Below are positions 42,401 through 51,877 of a stretch of DNA of 64,000 nucleotides, piece by piece (within the stretch, counting starts at the first letter, position 1; every line of letters starts with the position of its first letter). Source of the stretch: Suillus spraguei (taxonomy: Eukaryota; Basidiomycota; Agaricomycetes; Boletales; Suillaceae); NCBI GenBank assembly GCA_016800925.1, contig JABCPU010000269.1:1-64000 (forward strand). The letters are read 5' to 3'. The translations under genes and the position numbers were made by a program. A model generated the notes under the pieces. It was given only the letters and a program-made list of their open reading frames with translations. It was not told the origin of the DNA and did no database searches.

Positions 42401-43287
42401 CCAGTGAGGAAGTTTCGGGGTCAACAAAGGAGAGAATAAAGAAGACGTAATACGTGCGGATATCTGATTGATGAGATTAAGATAGGTCAAGGTCTATAGA
42501 TGTCGTGAAGACACACCAGGTCTTGCGAGCACATCCTCTGCGTCTCCTTTCCCTTTCCTCCTCATATATGATACTTTTGCCAACGTCTGAAGTTTTTTTT
42601 CAAGTTGATATCTGTCATCGTATAGAAGTCGACGTACCTTCATGTCCCATGGAAACACTTCAAAAAGTGACTTCCGTTCCCTCCCACCTCCAAAGTGGGA
42701 AATAGTGTTTAACAGTTTAAATGAGACAAGAATAAGCTCATTGGAACCAGAGATATAAGATGTAATTTTGCGCATCCATTTTGGCGACAGGAGCGTTTTG
42801 ATGATTGGAATGCCATGCGAGTGGTATGGGAAATGAGAGGATAGCAAAGTAAGGACCGAAGATAGTAGAGACACAAGAAGTGATAGACTGGACGACTAGT
42901 GCATTGCAACGTCAAAATTCCGAGAGAAAAGAATTAGAGCGCACGCACTTGGTTCGTACCCTCCCATATCTCAAAAATATCATGAGCACCTGGCGAACTT
43001 TCTATCCACTGCACGACAAGTAAAAGTCTCTCATCTTGAGGAGCAATGGTCTCTCCTGACTTGACAGACAGAGTCGAGCGCAATGCGGACAGGGCTACAT
43101 GACCGGGTGAATATTCTTCGCAGCGACGATCAAAAGCTTATGCTTATGCACCTTCTATTTGGGCATTCTGGTCTTGATTCTGCAGAGCTCGTCTGACGTC
43201 GATCGCGTTCAAGAATTTATACGCCTTCCGTGATGTTTGCTCAAGTTTTGCACGTTTATGAGGGCGTTCCGATTTGCTTTGAGGCAT
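36443..43287 (-). CDS. URB1: Nucleolar pre-ribosomal-associated protein 1 (Npa1/URB1)
   Basis: A large multi-exon gene on the minus strand, start ATG 43287 (MPQSKSERPHKRAKLEQTSR) with a basic, nuclear-type N-terminus. ALRSTLSVKSGETIAPQDER, LLVVQWIESSPGAHDIFEIW and KSLFEVFPWDMKV follow, then FLEQQRDIFLSIFKGLSQDS, VVRKVLEVCWVGLWSDPKVK, IPADLVHHFLLAICTRPGLG and CFKDRGWYPRDID. These lines match the N-terminal Npa1 domain. About 1,700-2,000 further residues of helical repeats fill 36.4-41.6 kb, including the C-terminal conserved part. In yeast the protein acts in early 60S ribosomal-subunit assembly in the nucleolus with Npa2, Dbp6, Nop8 and Rsa3. About a dozen introns are implied by frame changes. 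No break was noticed. Stop TAG at 36445-36443. Confidence 0.88.
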
Positions 43288-43398
43288 GCTATGCTCGTCG
43301 GGTCAATGGCTCGAGTAGGAGACTACCTGAGACGCGAATTTTACTTGAATCACGTGATTATAAGCATTCACATCTCAGATATCGAGTTCTATCATGAT

Positions 43399-45167
43399 TC
43401 ATGATGTCCTTGCATTAACTGTTTGTTTAACCATCTTTCTGACCCTCGACGCCGACGACGGCAACGACCTCTTCTTAGCTCTAATATGTCCTCTCTGCTT
43501 TCGCTTTGCTGCTGATTGTGATGCCGGAGGAGGCTCAAAGTCGCGCCACATCTCCTCTTTCGCCCTCAACAAAATAGGACCCACTGCCACTTTCCAATCC
43601 CAGCCCTCCCTTTTACCGCCCGCAGCTTTCTTAAAAAGGCTTATAAACATCATTTTTCTCAATAGTCTCACGAGCGGTGCGAGCGAAAGTTCTTGGAATG
43701 GTGGGACAGATGTAACTCCTAGGAGCATGCCGACAGTGGGGATGGTAGATGTGGGCGATCGCTTGCGACCTGCATGAACGATCGCAGACCGGGATGAAGA
43801 AGTTGGCTCCCCGAGGGTAAGGAGGTGTGTGACTGTTTCAGGGCCAACGCAGGCGGGACCAGATAATTCCATTGCAGGTTCTCCATGTTGAATCCTCCAC
43901 TCCAGCACGTCAATGTCTGGGGGCTCCCGAGGTCTCATGTGCATGACGAAATCTGCGAAGCGGTACTGGCCAGCCCTGCAGACATGTCTCAGCTCGTGCT
44001 TCATTCGTAATACAAGACTAGTAATGACGATCAAATATGTCTGTAGGTTCGGCTGGAACCCAAAATAGTCGAATGCGCGGAGCATCATGAGAGCAGCGGG
44101 GTAATCTTGAGAACCATAAACGTCCGCAGTGCGAGGTGTAGGCATGAAACTGAAATTATATTAGAATGCGCCAGGGGGGTATTCCCGGTGCGCAGAAGAT
44201 GGCACTGGACCATATCTCGAAACAACTGGCGCGAAGGAACAGCATTGTCCGGGCGTTTATGTTTCCGTGAACGTTTATGACCCAAAATTTTGCATGCACG
44301 GAATAGCTTCTTGAAAGTGAGGTCGCTGGGTAAGAGGGAAGCAGAATGGTTGGCCATGATTGCATGATAAAGCCCAAAAGCCTCAGTGTATTCTCGGCGA
44401 GCGAGGCTGGAGCGAATAAGTGCATTGAAAACTGATATATCAGGCGTGGCACCCTCTGAGCGCATGCGGTACAGCGTGGCCTGAACGGCCTCAGAATTTT
44501 CGGGTTGAATCTCCTGCAATGTCTCCAGTATGCCCGCGTAAGGAGCGGCATCAGGGGCAACGCCCTGCTCCATGCAGTCGCTCTCATACTTCTTGAGCCA
44601 ACTTTCTGCAGTGCTCATTTGCCCCGCACGCATGCACGCCGTTACCATGACACTAACCACACTCCCGGACGCAGAGAGATCAACGTCGCGGATAGTGACA
44701 AAAGCGTCGGCCATATCATCTACGATTTCGGTCATAGCTGTTACTTTCAAGCTAATGTCACGACTGGGCAAGAATTGCTCTTGGAGCATTCTCTTGTACA
44801 CCGAGATAGCGAGCTTGAAAAGGTCCCTTTCAAGCAAGAAACGGATGAGTCGGTTGAACATAGTCGAGCGGTATACATTGTTGAGTTTCGCAGCGGAAAT
44901 CTTTTCATGGATAAAAGTTTCTATATAGTCAGGACCCTTTGCAAGAATGCGACTGTCTATAGAGCGCAGAAGACCATTGACACGGGATCGAAATACGCGT
45001 CGAGCAGGTTCCTGGATGTGGCTGGAATTACTGTCTTGTGTTTTTTTGTGTGGGCTAACCTGGCTTTGAGAGAGAGAGCATGAGGTGAAATAAAAAAATG
45101 AAAATGAAGTGAGTCTTGGTGGGGCGAAACGTAGCTTCAGGACGCGACGAAAGTTGGATTGAAGCAT
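43399..45167 (-). CDS. PPR-repeat protein, probably mitochondrial
   Basis: The minus-strand frame is open from 45335. The Met at 45167 gives an Arg-rich, hydrophobic presequence (MLQSNFRRVLKLRFAPPRLT) that fits mitochondrial import, so it is preferred over upstream Met codons. PPR-like helix pairs follow: NRLIRFLLERDLFKLAISVY, VMVTACMRAGQMSTAESWLK, APYAGILETLQEIQPENSEA, SVFNALIRSSLARREYTEAF and DLTFKKLFRACKI. A 50-60-nt intron (GTGCCATC...AATTTCAG, about 44149-44207) joins LFRDMV in frame to HFMPTPRTADVYGSQDYPA. The second exon, to 43399, carries AALMMLRAFDYFGFQPN and a basic tail. PPR proteins bind organelle RNA and act in its processing or translation. The target is unknown. The gene ends 112 nt from the URB1 start, in tandem. 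Confidence 0.82.
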
Positions 45168-45335
45168 GAAGCCCAGTAAGAACTGGTTATGACGGGAAAG
45201 GACCATATGCGTCGACATATGAATTACCCATTTAGTACTATGTCGGAATGTGCTGAATAATGTAGAATAATGTAATCTTCGTGTGTTTTGCAATATCATT
45301 GCTTTGCTTTGTATTAGCATCGTCGGGGTCGACAT

Positions 45336-45486
45336 TGTATCACACCCATTCTGTATTGTTTTGCAGAATATCGTATAGCATCACAGAGACATCGTATCGT
45401 ATCGCGTGAAGATCGTACCGCATTGTATTTGACTTATACAAATACAACTGCTATGACAAGTATGTACTATTCACGCATCCGTTTTC
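45336..45486. other. Spacer between PPR gene and Tnp2 element
   Basis: Contains repeated ATCGTAT/ATCGTATCG motifs at 45370-45425. The 5' terminus of the Tnp2 transposon should lie here or just outside, but no CACTA-like terminal repeat was found. Confidence 0.3.
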
Positions 45487-48400
45487 ATGAAACTTATCGA
45501 CTACTCTAGAATGCGTCCCGACTCGAGTTCGGATAAACAGCTCTATGTCTGTGTTTGCAGCAAGCACAATCTCGGGCAACCTCACCAAGTTTCGAAGTCA
45601 ACCTGGCACCGACATCTAGAGGCTGCTACTACGGAACAGGAACGGGAGAGGATACGATCTGGTAGAGCACTGCAGGGGCATACTATTCTACTGGAACCAG
45701 ATGTTCAGGAGGCTGCAGGAAGTACTGCTCCTACTGTCCACTCAGATAGAATGTCGTTGCCTCCAAGTGCTCGTCGTGTGGCCACACTTCGAGATCTTGT
45801 CAAGCGAGCTAGGGACGAGGAACATTCTAGATGTGCTGACCAGCATAACAAACGCGCACGAGTTGGAAATCAAGACGTTCAAGAGGTATCTGTACATCTA
45901 TACTTTCATGCTTGCGTATTGACAATCCCCTTCCACAGGCTTCAGGTGATATTTTAGATGAAGCTCCAGAACCTCTGCAGCCTCCGCAGCTCTATAAAAC
46001 TCTACAACCAGACAAACCCCCAGAACCACCACAGCAATCACAGCCTTTGCACCCTGATGAACTCCTGCACCCTGACGAACTCCTGCACCCTGATGAACTC
46101 CCGCACCCTGATGAACCTCCAGAACCACTGCAGCCACTACAACAGCAGTATGAGATTAGACAGCGACCCGACATTGATATTGATGCTCTGGCGCAAACTA
46201 CTGTCCTTCCTAAAATCCAAGAAATAATGAATTTCATACTTGCTCTAAGGAATGCCTCACTCGATGACCCAATTGCAAAATTGAGTGATGATGCCCTTGA
46301 ACGGCTCTGCAACCCTCCACAAGGACCTATTGTGATCGATAGCCCAGGAGTCCACCAAAGTATCTCAATGTACCTTGCACTTGAGCATGCTTCACAAGAT
46401 GCGTACAATTGCATTCACAGAGCCACTGCATGGAACTTTGCTGGGGCGGATGGTATCGCCGACCTCCTCAGCTTCTATAATGTGGAGAAACTCATTAGTC
46501 AGTATACTGGTGTTGAATCTATCGAGCATGATATGTGTCCAAAATTTTGCCTTGCATTTACCGGCCCATATGAAGACCTGGACAACTGCCCTATGTATCC
46601 CACATCACGCTGGGATCAAGAAAAGCTTCAAGCAAGCAATGGACGCAGTAGAGTCGCAGCTCAGAAGTTTGTTACTATCCCTCTTGGCCCGCAACTCCAG
46701 TCACTGTATCGTGATCCTGAGAACGCACGCAGTATGCAATATCTTCATGAACAGACGCAGGAGATTCTTGCCCAAATAGAAAGAACCATGGAGATTCCTG
46801 TCATGGATGATATTGCCATGGGTTATGATTACCTCACAGCAGTTCTTGATGGCGACATTAAGGAAAACGACATAGTTCTCATGGTATCACTCGATGGGGC
46901 GCAGCTTTATGAGAGTAAACAATCTGATTGCTGGATGTATGTGTGGGTCATCTTAAATCTCGCTCCCAACAAACGCTATCGCAAACTACATGTTCGCCCA
47001 GGCGGGTTGATACCAGGCCCTAACAAACCTAAAAATGTAGACTCCTTCCTCGTTGTTGGTCTTCACCATCTCGCAGCTCTTCAAAATGAAGGACTTACTG
47101 TATGGGATGCATCTCGTGATGCCCACTTCATCTCCAATCTCCATCTCCTTTTTACAACAGCCGATGGTCCTGGACTCGTGTATTGGGATGGCATGGTTGG
47201 ACATAGCGGGAAGAATGGCTGCCATATCTATTGTGGAGCCAGGGGGAGACGCAAAACTCGTGCGACGCACTATCACCCTGCACTTCTCAAACTGCGGGAT
47301 CGATGTACTGAGGGTAGCAATCATCCAGACATTGATGTGTGCAAGCTTCTGCCAGGAGGCTCTTCAGACTATGCTGAAAACCTACGGTGACTTGTAGCGT
47401 CTCCAAATCAGCAGCAGCTGGACATGCGGAAAACAGAAACAGGTATTACAAAGCCCCCCCTCATTATGGGTTTTAGCCCATCCCGTTGTCTCGGTGTTCC
47501 ACACTGCATGACCACAGACATCATGCACCTTGCTGCAAACTTAAGCGATCTGTTTCTCGATCTCTGGCATGGAATGATCGATTGCAGCACTACAGATGAT
47601 GTAGCCACATGGAACTGGGCAGTTCTTCAAGATGCCGAAACCTGGAGTGCACATGGAGAGTCAGTGGAGTGTGCAGGTCCATATTTACCCCCTTCATTTG
47701 ACTGGAAACCACGGAACATCGCTGAAAAGATAAATACTGGCTACAAGACTTGGGAGTTCCAGCTCTACATGTTTGGTCTTGGCCCAGCGCTGCTCTACAA
47801 CATTCTGCCTCGACGATACTGGGTTAATTATTGTAGGCTCGTCCACGGCTTCCAACTCATGTGCCAACATTCAATCACTATGCAAGATCTCCAACAGGCC
47901 AATGTATTGCTTTGTGCCTGGGAGCGTGAATTTGAGCTTATCTACTATCAGCTTAGAGAAGATCGCCTGCACTTCATTCGCCCCTGCGTCCATCAAACCA
48001 ATCATCTTGTCGGGGAGACAATACAGAAAGGTCCTCCAATATGCTATGCACAATGGACAATGGAATGAACGATTGGTAATCTTGGCCAAGAGATTCAACA
48101 GCCATCGTGGCCTTATGCAAACTTGTCACACAAAGGGATTCGCCGCTGTAAAGTGAATACCCTTCTATCTATTATACCCGACCTTGACAAACCTCCAAAA
48201 GGTCACCCAGACGGTGCAGTAGACTTAGGAGATGGGTATGTGCTATTGCAAAAATGGGACAGATACATGTTCTTGCCATCTGGAGCTACTGCACAAGCTA
48301 TACAGGATTTTATTGCAGATGGGCGGGAACTTCCTCGTATCAAATGTTGGGCTCGACTTCTCCTACCTAATGGACAAATTGTTCGCTCAGCATGGCGAGG

Positions 48401-48881
48401 ACACTCAAACCATTGGATCAAACATGCATGTCACACAATGTAAAGGTGAGTATTCCTGTTACTATATCTTGTACAATACTGATGTACTCTGTAGCTAAAA
48501 TATGATGGCCAGATTCGATTTGGTGAAGTGTTATACTTTACCAGATTGTCAATCGAAGCCGAACCTGATGATGAGCATGACTGGCGTTTTGTAGACGTGG
48601 CTGTCATTTGCCTGTACTCCCATGCAGACAAAGACCTCCTCCAACTCTCCTCACGGGCTGTTGTATCCTGCAGTCGACTTGAGGATATCTATGTCATTAA
48701 TGTGAAGCAGATCATTAGTGTAGTTGCTATGATTCTGCACATGCCAACACTGCCATTGGGAGTTATGGAGGCTCGATTTTTCATGATGGAGAAGCCAGGA
48801 TTAGATATCTCGCCTCTCAGTGGAAATGCTGCCAATGTTAATCAGTTGGATGATGATGATAATACACCAGATGTAGAGTAG
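45487..48881 (+). pseudogene. Tnp2-family (CACTA/En-Spm type) transposase with nonsense mutations
   Basis: ATG 45487 opens a zinc-binding-like N-terminus (LYVCVCSKHNLGQPHQVSKS, TWHRHLEAA). An intron at about 45885-45940 (GTATCT...CCACAG) leads to the long frame from 45912. It contains the LHPDEL repeat, MVSLDGAQLYESKQSDCWMY, GGLIPGPNKPKNVDSFLVVG, DGPGLVYWDGMVGHSGKNGC and GVPHCMTTDIMHLAANLSD. It continues through FGLGPALLYNILPRRYW, RLHFIRPCVHQTNHLV and TIGNLGQEIQQPSWPYANLS. These match the Tnp2 transposase family abundant in mushrooms. The same frame is open from 45912 to 48443 except for TGA at 47388-47390 and 48066-48068, each where the family has Arg. A TAA at 48441-48443 sits just before a splice donor. 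The last exon (about 48500-48881) ends in an acidic tail. Confidence 0.85.
46047..46118 (+). repeat. 18-bp coding repeat, four units (LHPDEL)
   Basis: Four consecutive 18-nt units with the core CACCCTGATGAA (CACCCTGACGAA in unit 2) encode LHPDEL, LHPDEL, LHPDEL and PHPDEP in the proline-rich linker of the Tnp2 protein. Copy number is probably variable. Confidence 0.92.
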
Positions 48882-49196
48882 TCAGGTGCTCATTTTCATT
48901 ACAATTCGAGTTACATTCTAAAAGTGTAATAATCACAATGAGTCATAGAGCTATTATTATGCGAGGTATCGGTTACAATGGTTCAAAATTAGATGAGCAG
49001 AGCAGAAAATGCGAACAAAACATGCAACAAAAAACAGTCTGAATCGTGATTATATCTAAAAAAATATTGGGGATCAATACCCTGAATATTCCTCGAACTT
49101 ACATTTCCGCTCTTGAATATCTGCTACCTTCTGTGGAATCTCAGATGGATCAAAAAGTCGGATGATGTGACGCCAAGGGTGGGACTGTGGGGGTAA
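48882..49196. other. 3' flank of the Tnp2 gene
   Basis: AT-rich sequence with no gene. It may contain the Tnp2 transposon 3' end; GTGGGACTGTGGGGG at about 49179-49193 stands out, but no partner terminal repeat was found near 45.4 kb. Confidence 0.35.
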
Positions 49197-49468
49197 CATC
49201 AGGAAATTCACACATTCCTTAACATGCTTAATCAGCTTAACTCACTTATCTCAAAACTTGTTTGCTCTCTCTCACATCATTCACCTGGCATATCTTATAT
49301 TTTTGAGTGCGAAATACAATAAAACATGTATATTAATATATCTCAACTTTTTTTTTCTGAATTCATTCACATTGAAATTTTGGACAAGTAGATTCAATTT
49401 CACCAAGGCAGTTAAGTGTAAATAAGTCCGCATAAGGGCACGTCAAGGAATGTGTGAATTTCCTGATG
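49197..49468. mobile_element. MITE with 24-bp terminal inverted repeats
   Basis: The 24 bases at 49197-49220, starting CATCAGGAAATTCACAC, are perfectly complementary to 49445-49468. TAA lies immediately outside both ends, consistent with a 3-bp target duplication. The 272-bp element is AT-rich and noncoding. TAA/TTA duplications are typical of PIF/Harbinger elements, but family assignment without a transposase is inference. Confidence 0.8.
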
Positions 49469-49785
49469 TAAATCAAACAAATCTGTCTGATAACAATTCA
49501 AATATTCACCTTGTCACATTGGCTTCCAGAGTTGCACCAGAGTCTGCACCTTCACAAAGACGGAAGATAATAGTCTAGAAGAATATGATATATATTTAGT
49601 TAAGCCCAAAGAGAAAAAATCGACCTTAGTCCTGGGTGTATCAAATGAGACCTTGACACAGTAGGTGTTCCAGTTAGGCAGGACACCATCAATCATTAGG
49701 AAAACAACATCTCCACATACACTTGCAGTCTGAGTCTTATCTACAAGTTCATTAGCTGAGGACATAATAATAATAGCTAGCATGG
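49469..49785. other. Spacer between MITE and LTR cluster
   Basis: No gene is recognised. A 94-aa minus-strand frame (49798-49514) has a hydrophobic start and no motif, and runs into the family-II LTR fragment. Confidence 0.35.
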
Positions 49786-49875
49786 TGTAAAGATACAATC
49801 TAGCCTGGGCTGTAGATAAACCACGGCCTAAGCTAGTAAGTGAGTCTTGCGCTCTACCTAGTCTGCTTCACTTGC
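49786..49875. mobile_element. Family-II LTR end, interrupted by gypsy element A
   Basis: TGTAAAGATACAATC at 49786 through GCTTCACTTGC at 49875 is the reverse complement of the last about 90 nt of the solo LTR at 9919-10880. Element A begins at 49876, so A inserted into this LTR. The remainder should lie beyond the far end of the nested cluster, outside the window. Confidence 0.75.
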
Positions 49876-50352
49876 TGTTACGAACTGGGGTGGCGTCACC
49901 AGCGACAGTGAAAAGACACAGATGGTCTGCTGGGAAGTTCTACAATGTCCAGAAAAGGACAAGGTGAAAGTACAAGGAACGCGTTCCAAGTACGATCAAG
50001 GGTTCAGCCTCAAATATAGATCTAAGAGGTTTCTATGAGAATAGAGACTAAGGCTAAGGAGTGCTTAGACTTAGAGACAATTCAAGATGACTTAGGTTGG
50101 AGGCCTAAGCGAAGGATATTCCAGGTAAAACCCAGTAAGATTAAAGTAAAGTATACAAGCGTAATACAACGTGCTTAAATAGGTCAGTATGTGTGCACGG
50201 ATCAAGAGAGTCATGAGAATGTAAGTGCGTATCCAAAGAAGGAAGGCAACTATTGTACAGATGCATTGAGCATATGAGTCAGAGTCACCTTAGGTAATAT
50301 ACAAGTAAAGGAAACAAAGAGAAAATGAATAGGGGCACGTACGACTGCAACA
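49876..50352 (-). repeat. 3' LTR of gypsy A (477 bp)
   Basis: Begins TGTTACGAACTGG and ends CGACTGCAACA on the plus strand. It is the full-length reference copy of the family here, and aligns across its length with 57296-57769 (reversed) and 61115-61588. Confidence 0.92.
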
Positions 50353-50362
50353 TTACCCCCTT
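50353..50362 (-). promoter_or_regulatory. Polypurine tract of gypsy A
   Basis: On the minus strand AAGGGGGTAA directly precedes the 3' LTR (TGTTGCAG...). This is the expected primer site for plus-strand DNA synthesis. The same tract adjoins the LTR of element C. Confidence 0.75.
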
Positions 50363-50385
50363 ATTACATAGAAAGTCACCGACTT

Positions 50386-51857
50386 TCATATATCACTATT
50401 GGCATCATAGATGGGATCATAGTCGTCATAGTTAGCAATGTCTTCATCAGCAGCACTTCCCCCTAGCATATAGGCCGCTTCTTCTTCTGCTATGGTCCTC
50501 GCTCGTCGACCTGCCTTTCTTCGTCAACGATTAATAAGATACTGCTCCCACTTACGAAGTGCATCGTAGAATCCGTCATCCTTCCAGATAAGTGTAAATG
50601 GGGGATCTCCAAGATGCTGAGGGCAGTAGATAGATAGATGAGTAGGGGCGTGTCGCAGACAGATTTGGCACTGGTAGTCAGGGCAGTTCTTTTGCCGATG
50701 TCCAACAATACCACAGAATCGACATTTCATATTTTCATCAGTGTTGGAGGTAGACATGCGTAAGGGTGATGGCAAAATAATGAGTTTGGGGCTAATGGAT
50801 TTGGCGTGCTTCTTTCCCTTTCGTCGCGCCATACAACTTAAAGCAAAAGCATTGTCGTGCCTGAGCTGCGTCTGCTGTTTAGTGGTGAGGGTGTATGCCG
50901 ATGTTAGGAGATCAGGGGTAGTTGCTCGTTCAGCAACCGCAAGGAGTTCGTCAGAGGAGGAAGGGGACATTATGCCGAAGTCCTTTACTAGGACTGGCGA
51001 GACAGGGTCCATTGGACTGAATGATGACGGGATAGACATTGGAGGGTGGATATGGAGGTCACGAAGTCGAGGGCCAAGTGTCACCAATTCAGTGACAGGG
51101 ATCCCTAGCGCTTTCGCAGCTGCACACTGCTCTTCTGTGCAAGGCTCATATAGCCATGTGGGGTGATCGTGGGAGGCTATAATGGGGGGCGGTGAAGTTG
51201 GTTGTTCAATAGGAGATGGAGTTCGTGGGGAAGCAAAGTCCGCTTGAGTTTGCTGTAGATCAGTAATGGCTTCTTTGACTAAACTTCTGGCTGCCCTTGT
51301 TTCCACGACCAATTGCTGGATAGTTTCGATGACTGCGTTGGTGAGCTGTCCAATTTCTTGAACAGCAGTGTATAAGCCAGCAAAGGCATCAATGTTAGAA
51401 TAGACGCGCAAAGAAGGGGGTGGAGGGACTGGAAGTGGGTCCGTATCTCTTTGTGGAGTGGGAGGTCGAGCAACACCTGCTTGATGTTTGCCACAATGTG
51501 AATAGCTTCTTCAACATCGCTCTTAAAAGAACGGGGAAGCAACAGCATAGCATAAGAACGAATGCATTTTTGTAGATGTAAGATGCACTGGCGGTAGGTG
51601 ATTTCTGTAGTTTCATTGATGGTAGCTTTGATAAGGGCGGTGGTGCGGATGATGTTGACGAGGAGTAAAGCAGGGAAGGCACCTCTTTCAGTGAGGATTC
51701 TCTCAATTTCGAGGGCATGTCCTTCGCATAGAAGGGCAGCTTCAATATAGGAGGTGTTGTCAATTTCGGTAGCAAGGGTTCTGTAGTTTTCTGCATTGGA
51801 ATCGGAGTCATTGTTGGCAATGGTGATGGGGGTGATGTATGCAGTGGGGCAAGACAT
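50386..51857 (-). pseudogene. Extra 3' ORF (ORF3) of gypsy A with zinc-knuckle pair
   Basis: This starts at ATG 51857, 21 nt after the pol stop. The first part (MSCPTAYITPITIANNDSDS...) is helical. A single base missing near 51488 relative to element C (GTTTGCCAC versus GTTTGGCCAC) shifts the frame. The second part (about 51470-50524) has VQEIGQLTNAVIETIQQL, a Pro/Ser-rich stretch, a basic patch (RRKGKKHAKS) and two Cys/His motifs, CRFCGIVGHRQKNC (C-x2-C-x4-H-x4-C) and CQICLRHAPTHLSIYC (C-x2-C-x6-H-x4-C). A TGA at 50524-50526 interrupts it; homologous text (EEAAYM...ADED...) continues to about 50386. The position after integrase and chromodomain is unusual for gypsy elements. Nucleic-acid binding is suggested by the knuckles; the role is unknown. 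Confidence 0.75.
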
Positions 51858-51877
51858 TTCGAAACAGTGTTAGTTGA

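Noticed and set aside
45992..46414. 140-aa minus-strand Gly/Ser/Cys-rich frame, possible cysteine-rich secreted protein
   Set aside because: It is the antisense of the LHPDEL/proline-rich repeat of Tnp2, which explains its composition.
45336..49196. CACTA-type terminal inverted repeats for the Tnp2 element
   Set aside because: Candidate text near 49179 has no inverted partner near 45.4 kb, so element ends are not called.
51395..51820. Ser/Pro-rich 141-aa minus-strand frame within ORF3 of gypsy A
   Set aside because: Out of frame with the text conserved in element C; a shadow of ORF3.
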